A stretch of DNA of 35,617 nucleotides. It comes from Kiritimatiellia bacterium. Lineage in GTDB: Bacteria; Verrucomicrobiota; Kiritimatiellia; RFP12; UBA3636. Position 1 is the stretch's first letter. Every line of letters begins with the position of its first letter. The notes under the pieces were generated by a model. That model searched no databases, was not told the origin of the DNA, and worked only from the letters and a program-made list of their open reading frames with translations. This document shows positions 8,187-17,242 of this stretch, one piece after another. The translations under genes were made by a program, and so were the position numbers. Location: assembly GCA_017424105.1 (NCBI GenBank), contig JAFPBK010000101.1:1-35617 (forward strand). Direction: 5' to 3'.

Positions 8187-10238
8187 CTAGAAATTTATTT
8201 CTACCATTTCGTGGCAATCTACTTTAGGAACAGTGAAATCAATCCATCCATCCTTTGAAGTAAATGCAAGCTCTTCACCTGATAGAGCAAGGCGAACACT
8301 CTTCACATTATCTGCCTTGATACGTACACCTATATTATATATAGGAGAAATATCCTCAATTACCTCGCGAGGTGCAGTCTGCCCACCAGAGCAATCTCCA
8401 TTAAATGCCCAATTTCCGCGCAGAGATTTTTCTGCATACAGAAGGTGAAGTACATTACGATTTTCTGCAGGCTGTGAACGATATGAAAAGCGTGCAGAGG
8501 AAGGAAGATTTGTAAATTCAACAGTTGAATTACCTAAAAGCTTCTTAATCACATTACCAATAAACTTTCTATATACTACCCAGCCATGGACATAGTATTG
8601 AATAAAGCTCTTATGTGCAAGATAAGCAATATTTCCCTTCATTACACCACAAGCATAGCCAGAAGGTGTTGGAAGATTTGGTGTGTGCTGATGGGAGCTA
8701 AAGTGATTAAAGCTACGATTGAAATATGGGTCGTAGATATCACCCAGGCTTTCACCTGTTGTAACACGGATGCGCTGAGGGCGTGTGTACATTACATAAG
8801 GAGTAGTTTGAAATTCTGCACGATACTCTTCCTTTGGCAATACAAAATCTATAGGATATTCTGACTCACCCTCATACTCTGCACCAATATCAAACATCAG
8901 AGTTTTGCCTTCCTTATCAAAGGCAGATTTTCCAGCAAATAGAAGCTTTCCTCCGTTAGCAACGTAGCTATCAAGGCGCTCCTTTAATTCAGGAGTTATG
9001 TAAATTAGCTCTGGGATAACTAAAAGCTTATATTTGTTAAAATCTGATTCCATATCAAGAGCATCAAATAAGATATGCTCTTCAAGAAGCACACGAGAAG
9101 CACCTATATCTGTATGACGGACAGGGATAAGCTTATTTTTATCAGTAATACCATAATTTTGAGATTCTACTAAAAGCAAACCAACATCTGCGACATTCTT
9201 TGTGCCAACACACCATGGCTCTTTTTTCTCAACCTCTTCGTATGCTGCTCCGATAATTGAGTAAGTTGTTTCATCAAGAGCTAACTCAGGATGTCCTTGA
9301 TCACCAATTGAGCAACGAGCACCATTTGCAATCATAGCAGCGCACTCATAGCGTAAAGCATTAGGATGCTTAAAGCCACCGAACTCGCCCCATGATGTAT
9401 TAAATTTTCCTGTCATACCAAGATAATCAAAACCTAACTGCTCAACATATTTTGCTGACAGAGGGAAATGATCATAGCCCCAGCCACCAGTAGGCAGAGA
9501 TTCAATTTCTAAGTGAGAGAAATACTTCAAGATATGTCTGCCACCAGGAACAATATTTCCACCATTGTGGAAAATTGGCATATCTGGGTTTGTTACCTTT
9601 GCAGCTTCACAGGTTGCTTTCAAATATTTTTCAAGAACGATATGTGAATGCTTGAGCACATCCTCATCCTTCTCTGGATCAAGGCCAAGTGCGCGCATTG
9701 ATTTAATACAATGTGGGCAATAGCATTGCTGAATACCAACAATATCCAAGAAAATTCCATCTGCATCTGGATACTTCTCAACAACCTCGCGAATTTGTGC
9801 ACAAAGATAATCAAGATATGGAGAATTGAAGCACATTACATGATAGCCTGCTGTAACTGCAGAATTTTCACTTCCATTTACCCAGCCACAGCATTTACCA
9901 TTCTTTATTATAACACGCCACTCAGGATGCTCATATGTTGCATATTGGTCAACACCAGCAGAAAGATAAATTGGGCACTTAACATCAATCTCGCGACAAG
10001 CCTTGATTTGTTCATCAAGCAAATCAAAATCAAGATGCGGATGCATAGAACCAACCTTTGTTGGGTGGTAGCTTAGACCATGATGGCACTTAGAAAATAC
10101 TGTTACAGAATCAACATGCCCCTTCTTGAGCATAGCCTGAAACTGCTCCTTGCTAAATTGCTTACCAATATTTTCAATTACACCTGAGGTGTGAAAATCA
10201 AGATGTACTTGACGATAACGTAATGAATGCTTTTTCAT
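8187..10238 (-). CDS. Putative glycoside hydrolase, GHL6 / GH151-like, with a beta-galactosidase-trimerisation-like domain
   Basis: A 683-residue cytoplasmic protein starting at an ATG with AAGGAG. The N-terminal RQVHLDFHTS (residues 9-18) and the barrel strand GIFLDIVG (161-168, with D165 a catalytic candidate) resemble hypothetical glycosyl hydrolase family 6 (Pfam GHL6) and the alpha-L-fucosidases of GH151. A Cys cluster C172-x-C174-xx-C177 follows directly, and HLEIESLPTGGWGYDHF (242-258) supplies further acidic residues typical of this barrel. Residues about 350-470 (LLVIPELIYITPELKERLDSYV) look like the Rossmann-like beta-galactosidase trimerisation domain, and the rest is a beta-sandwich. 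Expected role: intracellular removal of a terminal sugar, perhaps fucose or galactose. Its neighbour galE (31 bases upstream) fits galactose-containing glycans. The exact substrate is inference. Confidence 0.75.
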   Translation of the reverse strand: MKKHSLRYRQVHLDFHTSGVIENIGKQFSKEQFQAMLKKGHVDSVTVFSKCHHGLSYHPTKVGSMHPHLDFDLLDEQIKACREIDVKCPIYLSAGVDQYATYEHPEWRVIIKNGKCCGWVNGSENSAVTAGYHVMCFNSPYLDYLCAQIREVVEKYPDADGIFLDIVGIQQCYCPHCIKSMRALGLDPEKDEDVLKHSHIVLEKYLKATCEAAKVTNPDMPIFHNGGNIVPGGRHILKYFSHLEIESLPTGGWGYDHFPLSAKYVEQLGFDYLGMTGKFNTSWGEFGGFKHPNALRYECAAMIANGARCSIGDQGHPELALDETTYSIIGAAYEEVEKKEPWCVGTKNVADVGLLLVESQNYGITDKNKLIPVRHTDIGASRVLLEEHILFDALDMESDFNKYKLLVIPELIYITPELKERLDSYVANGGKLLFAGKSAFDKEGKTLMFDIGAEYEGESEYPIDFVLPKEEYRAEFQTTPYVMYTRPQRIRVTTGESLGDIYDPYFNRSFNHFSSHQHTPNLPTPSGYACGVMKGNIAYLAHKSFIQYYVHGWVVYRKFIGNVIKKLLGNSTVEFTNLPSSARFSYRSQPAENRNVLHLLYAEKSLRGNWAFNGDCSGGQTAPREVIEDISPIYNIGVRIKADNVKSVRLALSGEELAFTSKDGWIDFTVPKVDCHEMVEINF

Positions 10239-10269
10239 AAAAACTCCTTAATAAAAAAATTCCAGTAAA

Positions 10270-11283
10270 TTATTTTTTGTAGCCATTTGGGTTCATAGAC
10301 TGCCAGCGCCATGCATCTGCGCAAAGCTCATCAACACCACGCTTAGTCTTCCAACCTAGCAGCTCAAATGCACGTGATGCATCTGCATAGCATTGCTCTG
10401 CATCACCTGGGCGGCGAGGAGCAATTTTATGTGGAAGTGGGCGGCCAATTGCTTTCTCAAAAGCATGAACAAGTTCTAGCACAGAATAACCATTACCTGA
10501 ACCTAGGTTTATTGGTGTGCAACCCTGTAACTCATCTACTTTTTTCAATGCAGCAATGTGACCTTCTGCCAAATCGCAAACATGAATATAATCGCGAATA
10601 CAAGTACCATCACGTGTTGGATAATCATTACCGAAAACACTTAACTCCTTTAGGCGGCCTACAGCAACCTGAGTAATATATGGCATAAGATTATTTGGAA
10701 TACCTGAAGGATCCTCACCAATCAAACCACTTGGATGAGCACCAACTGGGTTAAAGTAACGAAGAAGAATTGTGTGCCAGCGAGGATCTGCAGCAGACAT
10801 TGCGCGCATCATATCTTCAAGCCAAAGCTTTGTTTGTCCATAAGGGCTGACAGCAGACAGAGGGCAATCCTCTGTCAGTGGCACTGTCTCAGGATTACCA
10901 TAAACAGTTGCAGAAGAACTGAACACCATATTGAATACATTATGCTTACGCATTTCATCAAGCAAAATCAATGTACCTGTGATATTATTGTCATAATATT
11001 CCCATGGCTTAGCAACAGATTCACCAACTGCCTTTAGTCCTGCAAAATGAATTACAGCATCATATTTCTCTGAATCAAATACAGCTGCCATTGCTGCTCT
11101 GTCGCAAATATCGCCCTTAACAAATCTTGGGCGAACACCTGTAATTTTCTCTACTCTGTTCAGAGATTCCTCTGAGCTATTTGAAAGATTATCAAATACT
11201 GTTACTGTATAGCCTGCATTGATTGCTTCTACGCATGTGTGGCTTCCAATATAGCCGGCACCACCTGTTACTAAGATATTCAT
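10270..11283 (-). CDS. galE: UDP-glucose 4-epimerase GalE
   Basis: A 337-residue protein of the extended short-chain dehydrogenase family. GGAGYIGSH at residues 7-15 binds NAD, S124 in FSSSATVYG and the Y148-x-x-x-K152 pair in SPYGQTK form the catalytic triad, and length and end motifs match GalE (about 338 residues). It interconverts UDP-glucose and UDP-galactose, linking galactose catabolism with cell-surface polysaccharide synthesis. It acts in the cytoplasm as a homodimer. The start ATG at 11281-11283 has an AGGA site eleven bases upstream. It lies directly before the GHL6-type glycosidase in the same unit, which suggests the released sugar or the glycan precursor involves galactose. Nothing is missing or truncated. 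Confidence 0.95.
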   Translation of the reverse strand: MNILVTGGAGYIGSHTCVEAINAGYTVTVFDNLSNSSEESLNRVEKITGVRPRFVKGDICDRAAMAAVFDSEKYDAVIHFAGLKAVGESVAKPWEYYDNNITGTLILLDEMRKHNVFNMVFSSSATVYGNPETVPLTEDCPLSAVSPYGQTKLWLEDMMRAMSAADPRWHTILLRYFNPVGAHPSGLIGEDPSGIPNNLMPYITQVAVGRLKELSVFGNDYPTRDGTCIRDYIHVCDLAEGHIAALKKVDELQGCTPINLGSGNGYSVLELVHAFEKAIGRPLPHKIAPRRPGDAEQCYADASRAFELLGWKTKRGVDELCADAWRWQSMNPNGYKK

Positions 11284-11314
11284 TTTATATATTTCCTAAT
11301 TTGTTTGTTTATTT

Positions 11315-11698
11315 TTAAAGAGATAAATCACCATAAATTTTTATTACATTTCCATCACGTGCAATTGATAATTCACGCTCTGGAAAAATTCTTTTTAGGC
11401 CATCCTCTGCCATTTGAATTGCTTCTGCCTCAATAGTCTGCCGAACCGTATCTGGCACCATTTCAAAGGTTACAAGCTCTACTCGAAAAATATAACCAGG
11501 ACCAAGCTTTGAGCCATATCCAGCAGAATATGATGCAGTAATGCGAAACAGCCCATCATATTGAGGATTTGCTGTTTCGCCACGCTGAGGTCTTGCAGGG
11601 TGCAGAGGATAAAGTTTTCCATATTTATCCTCCAGTGCACCATCTATTTCACGGAGGAGCGTATATAATCGCTCCTCCCATTCTTCAAGCTTATTCAT
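11315..11698 (-). CDS. Conserved-looking small cytoplasmic protein, function unknown
   Basis: A 127-residue protein without signal peptide or membrane segment. The N-terminal 30 residues are acidic and helical (EEWEERLYTLLREIDGALEDKYG), followed by a Pro/Arg-rich stretch and a central beta-rich part (FRITASYSAGYGSKLGPGY), then a long helix and a final beta hairpin. I do not recognise the family. The ATG lacks a strong Shine-Dalgarno site. A perfect 9-bp GC-rich hairpin lies at codons 7-16 (11653-11678) and could slow or regulate ribosome entry. It sits 56 bases after the 1732-residue secreted protein and 31 bases before galE, so it belongs to the same unit. Its compact alpha/beta pattern would suit a small binding or adaptor protein, but that is a guess. 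Confidence 0.75.
   Translation of the reverse strand: MNKLEEWEERLYTLLREIDGALEDKYGKLYPLHPARPQRGETANPQYDGLFRITASYSAGYGSKLGPGYIFRVELVTFEMVPDTVRQTIEAEAIQMAEDGLKRIFPERELSIARDGNVIKIYGDLSL
11653..11678 (-). repeat. Perfect 9-bp inverted repeat inside the start of the 127-residue gene
   Basis: GGAGGAGCG (11653-11661) and CGCTCCTCC (11670-11678) are perfect complements around an 8-base loop. In the mRNA the hairpin covers about +21 to +46 from the A of the start codon, so a ribosome would meet it at once. The right arm in plus-strand terms is also an anti-Shine-Dalgarno-like sequence in the RNA's opposite arm. Confidence 0.6.
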
Positions 11699-11754
11699 AT
11701 CTTTTAGAACAATTTTCTTAGCTCTTTATTCAGCTTCCTATTCTTTATAAAGCT

Positions 11755-14700
11755 TTATAGAGTTGGAACTGCGATAATCTTGAAGAAACGTGCTGAATCA
11801 GAGTCAGACATATCAATCACTACAGAATATGCAGACTCTGAACCATCTGCTCCAGCTGTAATATTTTCACCTGTAATTTGCTGGCGTGTTGGCTCTGCAA
11901 AATCAAGAGTTGTTGCACTTTCAACATACCAAGTGAAATCAGATGAATCAACTGCGATACCATTTGTTGACCAAAGCTTAAAGATAAGCTCAATCTTATT
12001 TGTATCGTTATTCATAATCATATCAACGATTGCGACACCAATCTCTGGAGGAGTTGTTGGCTCAGCAGAAGAAGTTACATAAGGGATTGCAATATTCTGT
12101 GAATAGTAATTGTAAGTACCGTATGTCTTGAAATTAGAATTATAGGTTGTCCAATAAAGCTCTGTTGGAGACTTCGCTGTATTAGCAATAATTTGACCAG
12201 CTGCAGCTGATGCTAAAACAACCTTGAAGCCTTCATCAACGAAGCCTTGAACAACGCTACGATTATAGCTTGAACCTTTCTTTGCAGCACCACCACCCCA
12301 AATGATAGCATCTGCATAAGCACCCATGCTACGCTTTAGAGCCATTGCACCATATTCTTTTGAATAAGCACCATCAATAAAGATGTCTTCTGAGTCACCA
12401 CTTGCTTCACTCTCATCTGGGAATAACCACAAATTCTTACTTGTGACAGCACTGTTACCAAGAAGATAGAAGCCCCAACCCTTATCTACTTCACCACTTG
12501 CAAGTTTAGGTGTTCCGCCAATTGTTGCAGAAGCAGGGAATACTTTTCTATATTCAGGAGCCTTTGTAATTCTATCGCCATCAAAATTATAACCCCAGAA
12601 ATCAAGTGTCCAATTACCAATTGGTGTGTGCTTAGGGCCGATCAACTCAACAAATTGATTTGGCACTTCATCCCAATCACCCAAAGGAAGGAACTCATTG
12701 ATTCGTACTGCATTTGTTGTGCAAGAGAATACAAAGAAGTATGGAGAAGTAGAAGTAATATCCTCAGCATTACCATATTGAGCATTTAAGTCAACTGGGT
12801 AATACCATGCTGGATTTTCAAAGAACTTATGGTAATAAATTGGAGAAGCAAAAATACCATTATAGTAAATTGAAATTTCATACTGAACAACAGCATCAAT
12901 ATTTTGTTTTGGAATATAGTAAACTTCATCCATTACATAAAGTGTTGGATCTTCAGAATCCTGCTTTAACCATGTATGAACAACATTTGGTGTTGAATTA
13001 TTATTCCAATTTGCAACACCCCACTTATTTGTGGAAGCATAATATGAAACCTTAACTTGGATATCTGTTGGATCCATTTGATAATTTGAAAGGCGAACAT
13101 TGATACCAACCTTATCTGTGTAAAGAGGAATATCATTTGGAACAAAGATTACCTCACCAACTTCCACAGATGAGCGAACAGGCTCTGTGATAAGAATATT
13201 ATCAATCATCACTCTTCCACAATTATCTAATTCTGAAACAATGCGGAAGACCTTATTTACTGTATCATAAATTTCAACCTTGAAATAAGTCCACTTGTTT
13301 GTAGTAATATTGCTCAAACCATTAAGCATTGCTACCTGTTCATCGTAATTACTTGCGGAAGTATTCAAATCAGAGACTCTGATTGTTTTCCATTCACGAA
13401 GACCTGTCTCTTCATTAACTTCTTCAGGAGCAACCTGGATTGAAATTTTACCTGGAAGAGATGGATTATCTTCATAATGACGATACCAGAAACAGATTTC
13501 ACCAACACCTGCAACATTTACAGGAGACTCAATATTAGGATTATCATCTGGCAATGGCTTACCATTAACTGTATCTTCTGTTGTTGAGTTATTAAGTACT
13601 GTTGATTTCTTTGTTGTGTCGCCAATGTCAAACTTCTTTGCATCAGTCAAAGGAGAAACAAGAACATTATAACCAGACCAATAGCTTGTTACTCCTTCAA
13701 TTGGATAATTGCGGAGAATAACGTCATCAATCCAAATTACAGCATCAGGATGGCTACCACCAGCATATTTTCCATCAGCATCATATTCTGTTGGGACAAT
13801 CAAAATACGAGCACGGCCAGGCATTGCTTGTAAGAATGAATAGCTGGCACCCTTTACACCATCTGTTGGAGAAACAGTAACCTCTTTAACTGTTGTCCAA
13901 GAAGGTACATCGCCGGTATCAGTTGTATATTGAACACGATATTGAATTGGACCACCTGTAACACGATATGTAAATGAAATATCACCAACACTATCGATTA
14001 GTGGAGAAATTAAACATTGCTCAGAATCAGGATTTGCACGGCTAACAGCAAACTCATATACAACATTTGGGAAGCTCATATATTGAGACTTCATACCAAA
14101 TCTATAATTCCAAACATGAGCATCTGCTTCTTCTCGATCAACACCAGACATACCACGCCAACCATATAGAGACATATCATCAACTGCAATATATGCATCA
14201 TTAACATCGTCTCCATCTCCTACTGTTTCACACATTGAAACAATACGGAAGAATGTGTTATCCCAGAAATGCAATGGAAATTCTACATTTTTGTATGAAA
14301 GAGTATCAATTGTTGCTGTTGCAAGATCAACCCATTTTCTCTGTAATCCTTCAATAGCGATATGATCATCGTCAAGGCCATTTCTAAAGACTTGAATTTT
14401 GTATGGAGCAGAAGGAATATTACGCTTTAAAGAGCAACTTTTTTCTCCTGTCGTAATTGACCAACGAGACTTATTACCAGATGATGGCATAATACCACCA
14501 AGATACCAATCTGCAATAACATTTCCTTTAATTGCTGCCTCAAGTGTACTTTGATTTGGTTTATCAGTTGTAATATCTGTTATTTCAAATGAGACATTTG
14601 CTGCAATATCAGAACAATCTACACCAAAAGTACCACCAAGGCCAACTCCTGTAGCTACGGTACAATCGCTATATGTGCGTTCACGGTTAAGTACTTGTGA

Positions 14701-16953
14701 TGTGTTATTCAAAAGTCTATGCCTTGCATAGATTTTCACTTTACCAGACTTCGTTTCTGCCTTTACAATAACTTCACAAGTTATACCAGAACCAGTATAG
14801 GAATAGCTTGTATCATTATCTTGTGCACTATCTATTCTTGTCATTACACCATTCTTACATTGCCACAATTCGCCTCTCAACATATTTTGAAGACTACCAT
14901 TATTGTTTCGAGTCATATATGTTACGCGATACTCAAAATAATTATCATCATTCTTTCGATAAACAATGACAGAGTAATACGGTGTTCCATCTGTCATATC
15001 TGAAGCAGTGAAAGTTGCTTTAACTTGATAATTTTCAAATGTATTTCCATTCTGATAATAAGCAGGATTTCCGCCGTTAAAGCCAACACGTGTACGATAG
15101 CGAAGAGTATCTGCACCAATTGGATTAACTGTAGATGTACTTTCAACAATACCGATTGGATATGTTGAAACCTTCAGATATGCATTAGAACGAACAGCAT
15201 CACTTGGAGCACGAGGATCTTTCACACGCTCAACTGCACTTTCTGTATAGAGGAAGCGTAAGCCTTGTTCCTCAACATACTCACCAGAATTTGTTACTGC
15301 AAAATTACCTTCTTCAAATACTGGCATTGCATTAGACTCGTATTTTTCTATATCCCAACCATCAAGATTTGAAATATATTCCTTAATTCCAATTAAGCCC
15401 TTTGTTGCATCAAAGTATGTATCGTCTGCTGCCCACTCATTAAAATTCTGCCATTCTGCACGGCGAATTTGATACTGATTATTTGTTGTACACAAACGGA
15501 ACATTATGTAACCATTATAGTCAGTAATTAGTGGGATTCCATTTGTACTTGTTGTACCAACATTACCGAACATAGGAGGTTTTTTACCGGCAGCACCAAG
15601 CTGACCGAGCTCTTTATTTTCTCCAAATTCAGTTGATGTTGCACCTAGATATTCTTGTGTTTGGTTAACAAAAATTCCAACATCATATGCATTTGTGGAA
15701 TGCATAACTGTTTCCCAAGTATAGTCGCTAACAAGCTCCATGCTGTACTTAGAAGCTAGATTAGAAGGCAGAGCTGTAGCATTTGTTTGTATGCCAAGAG
15801 AAACGGTATTAAACTTAGAACGGAAGCGGCGAACATCAAAGCCAAGATATTCATAATAAGAAGGTGCATTTGTTGTCATATCATAGAGCTGCATATCTGT
15901 TGCATAAGGATAATATGCAGGAGACTTGACAGATGAAATTGTTTGTTTTCCATCAATAACTGTTGATGCATTTATCCAATCTTTATAATCTTCCAAATTA
16001 GAAATCGTATTTGGCTCATTGATTTTGTAAAGGAAATTTGTTGGAGTATCAAAATCTACACGATAAAAATATTCTACATTACCTGCTGGTAAATTTACCA
16101 AACTATTTGTATAATTATAACCAAATCTACCACGACGCTTTAACTCTTTATTCTGCCAAGCACCACTATTTTCTCTCCAATAAATTTTTGGCACAATATT
16201 TGCAGCTGCCATATTTGAATTTGTAAAGGCAGGTTCTGCAACTATTGTAAATTCTGTTGGATCAAGAACTGAAGGATAACCTGGATGGTACTCTAATTTC
16301 TCTTTCTTGATATTTACCTCTGCTACAGGAGGAGAAACAACAATTTGTTTAATACGTAAAATACTAGATGGATCTGTTGATGGTGATGAGATCCTTATTG
16401 CAAAATTTTCAGGAATATTTAAATCAAATCTTATAAGTTGCCAACGATTATTATCGTCATGATAAATATTTTCGGAATAAGATGCAGTTGTCATAATTGC
16501 TGTTCCCGCAACTGTATTTGTAAACTGAGGAAATGCATTTAACATCTGGTCACCAAATAGTGTAAAACGTCCACTTCTTTTTCCGAGCTCGAGAGTTAAA
16601 GTTTTATAATATTCAGTTGTATCAGGATCTATACACACCAACATCCAAACAGAACCTATTGGCACTTCTAATGAACAAGTTAAGTAAGAAGTATTTTTTA
16701 AATATCCTTCTCCCAGTTGAGTTAAACGAACATCAGTACAACCCCAATTATCTGCAACAGTACCCAATGTTACATAATTTCCAGTAGAAAAATTACTTTT
16801 CTTAAGTTCATACCATTGTTTGAAATCTGGATTATAATTTCCACTCAAATCATCTTGAGTGATAGTTACAGTAGCAGCATGTAGGTTAATGCTTGCCAAT
16901 GCAATAAAAGAAATTGCTGCAAAAATTTGTAAAGTTTTTTTGTAAATATTCAT
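11755..16953 (-). CDS. Very large secreted multi-domain protein with C-terminal lamin-tail-like domain
   Basis: I chose the ATG at 16951-16953 (1732 residues), with AAAAGG nine bases upstream; the TTG three codons earlier overlaps that site. A signal peptide spans residues 1 to about 26 (Asn-Ile-Tyr-Lys-Lys, Ile/Ala/Leu core, Leu-His-Ala-Ala). The mature protein is a chain of beta-sandwich-like modules rich in Thr, Asn, Tyr and Trp. Two carry wording like MAM/CUB-type jelly rolls (IWIDDVILRNYP and VMIDNILITEP). From about residue 1413, RINEFLPLGDW...NQFVELIGP...IGNWTLDFWG fits a lamin-tail (LTD) domain. The protein ends in RFFKIIAVPTL, a closing pattern I associate with long secreted Verrucomicrobia/Lentisphaerae proteins. 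No catalytic motif is visible. Likely location is cell surface or extracellular; adhesion or substrate binding is inference. It heads the nine-gene unit. Confidence 0.85.
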   Translation of the reverse strand: MNIYKKTLQIFAAISFIALASINLHAATVTITQDDLSGNYNPDFKQWYELKKSNFSTGNYVTLGTVADNWGCTDVRLTQLGEGYLKNTSYLTCSLEVPIGSVWMLVCIDPDTTEYYKTLTLELGKRSGRFTLFGDQMLNAFPQFTNTVAGTAIMTTASYSENIYHDDNNRWQLIRFDLNIPENFAIRISSPSTDPSSILRIKQIVVSPPVAEVNIKKEKLEYHPGYPSVLDPTEFTIVAEPAFTNSNMAAANIVPKIYWRENSGAWQNKELKRRGRFGYNYTNSLVNLPAGNVEYFYRVDFDTPTNFLYKINEPNTISNLEDYKDWINASTVIDGKQTISSVKSPAYYPYATDMQLYDMTTNAPSYYEYLGFDVRRFRSKFNTVSLGIQTNATALPSNLASKYSMELVSDYTWETVMHSTNAYDVGIFVNQTQEYLGATSTEFGENKELGQLGAAGKKPPMFGNVGTTSTNGIPLITDYNGYIMFRLCTTNNQYQIRRAEWQNFNEWAADDTYFDATKGLIGIKEYISNLDGWDIEKYESNAMPVFEEGNFAVTNSGEYVEEQGLRFLYTESAVERVKDPRAPSDAVRSNAYLKVSTYPIGIVESTSTVNPIGADTLRYRTRVGFNGGNPAYYQNGNTFENYQVKATFTASDMTDGTPYYSVIVYRKNDDNYFEYRVTYMTRNNNGSLQNMLRGELWQCKNGVMTRIDSAQDNDTSYSYTGSGITCEVIVKAETKSGKVKIYARHRLLNNTSQVLNRERTYSDCTVATGVGLGGTFGVDCSDIAANVSFEITDITTDKPNQSTLEAAIKGNVIADWYLGGIMPSSGNKSRWSITTGEKSCSLKRNIPSAPYKIQVFRNGLDDDHIAIEGLQRKWVDLATATIDTLSYKNVEFPLHFWDNTFFRIVSMCETVGDGDDVNDAYIAVDDMSLYGWRGMSGVDREEADAHVWNYRFGMKSQYMSFPNVVYEFAVSRANPDSEQCLISPLIDSVGDISFTYRVTGGPIQYRVQYTTDTGDVPSWTTVKEVTVSPTDGVKGASYSFLQAMPGRARILIVPTEYDADGKYAGGSHPDAVIWIDDVILRNYPIEGVTSYWSGYNVLVSPLTDAKKFDIGDTTKKSTVLNNSTTEDTVNGKPLPDDNPNIESPVNVAGVGEICFWYRHYEDNPSLPGKISIQVAPEEVNEETGLREWKTIRVSDLNTSASNYDEQVAMLNGLSNITTNKWTYFKVEIYDTVNKVFRIVSELDNCGRVMIDNILITEPVRSSVEVGEVIFVPNDIPLYTDKVGINVRLSNYQMDPTDIQVKVSYYASTNKWGVANWNNNSTPNVVHTWLKQDSEDPTLYVMDEVYYIPKQNIDAVVQYEISIYYNGIFASPIYYHKFFENPAWYYPVDLNAQYGNAEDITSTSPYFFVFSCTTNAVRINEFLPLGDWDEVPNQFVELIGPKHTPIGNWTLDFWGYNFDGDRITKAPEYRKVFPASATIGGTPKLASGEVDKGWGFYLLGNSAVTSKNLWLFPDESEASGDSEDIFIDGAYSKEYGAMALKRSMGAYADAIIWGGGAAKKGSSYNRSVVQGFVDEGFKVVLASAAAGQIIANTAKSPTELYWTTYNSNFKTYGTYNYYSQNIAIPYVTSSAEPTTPPEIGVAIVDMIMNNDTNKIELIFKLWSTNGIAVDSSDFTWYVESATTLDFAEPTRQQITGENITAGADGSESAYSVVIDMSDSDSARFFKIIAVPTL

Positions 16954-17008
16954 AGAAAACAACCTTTTTTAAAAGTGGATACACCATCCCTAAAGGATAA
17001 CATTTAGA

Positions 17009-17072
17009 ATAATACCATAAATCCTTAACCTAAGGCAATATGAAACTATACTATATAATATAAGAAACCCAA
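17009..17072 (-). promoter_or_regulatory. Candidate promoters for the nine-gene unit
   Basis: Two sigma70-like pairs lie upstream of the large secreted protein on the minus strand: TTGCCT (17033-17038), 18 bases, TATTAT (17009-17014); and TTGGGT (17067-17072), 16 bases, TATAGT (17045-17050). Either would give a short leader of about 50-90 bases. Which one is used cannot be told from sequence. Confidence 0.5.
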
Positions 17073-17165
17073 TTTTTTATTAGCTTTTTTCTTATGTTTT
17101 TTGACTAAAATCAACTCAATTTTAAGGTCAAATCTACATGTAAAACTACAGACTTGCTGAACGAC

Positions 17166-17203
17166 AAAAAGTGCGAAGCTTTTTTCATAAACTTCGCACT
17201 TTT
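17166..17203 (-). terminator. Strong intrinsic terminator after the membrane-protein gene
   Basis: A perfect 12-bp stem (AAAAGTGCGAAG at 17167-17178 with CTTCGCACTTTT at 17192-17203) encloses a 13-base loop and is followed on the minus strand by a U run. It ends the six-gene unit that starts at the purH-like gene. Confidence 0.85.
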
Positions 17204-17211
17204 AATAATCG

Positions 17212-17228
17212 CATTTACATTCTTCTAC
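17212..17228 (-). repeat. 3'-UTR element GTAGAAGAATGTAAATG, copy 1
   Basis: This 17-base sequence lies between the stop codon of the membrane protein and its terminator. A copy with one mismatch occupies the same position after the GH172 gene (23910-23926). Looser relatives occur at the same place after the EF-G-like gene (about 29177-29193) and the amidohydrolase. Confidence 0.45.
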
Positions 17229-17242
17229 CGAGTTTTGGCATT

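Noticed and set aside
12807-13055. Plus-strand open frames inside the large secreted-protein genes and other real genes
   Set aside because: They lie antisense to genes with strong domain evidence, lack ribosome-binding sites and have no recognisable motifs.
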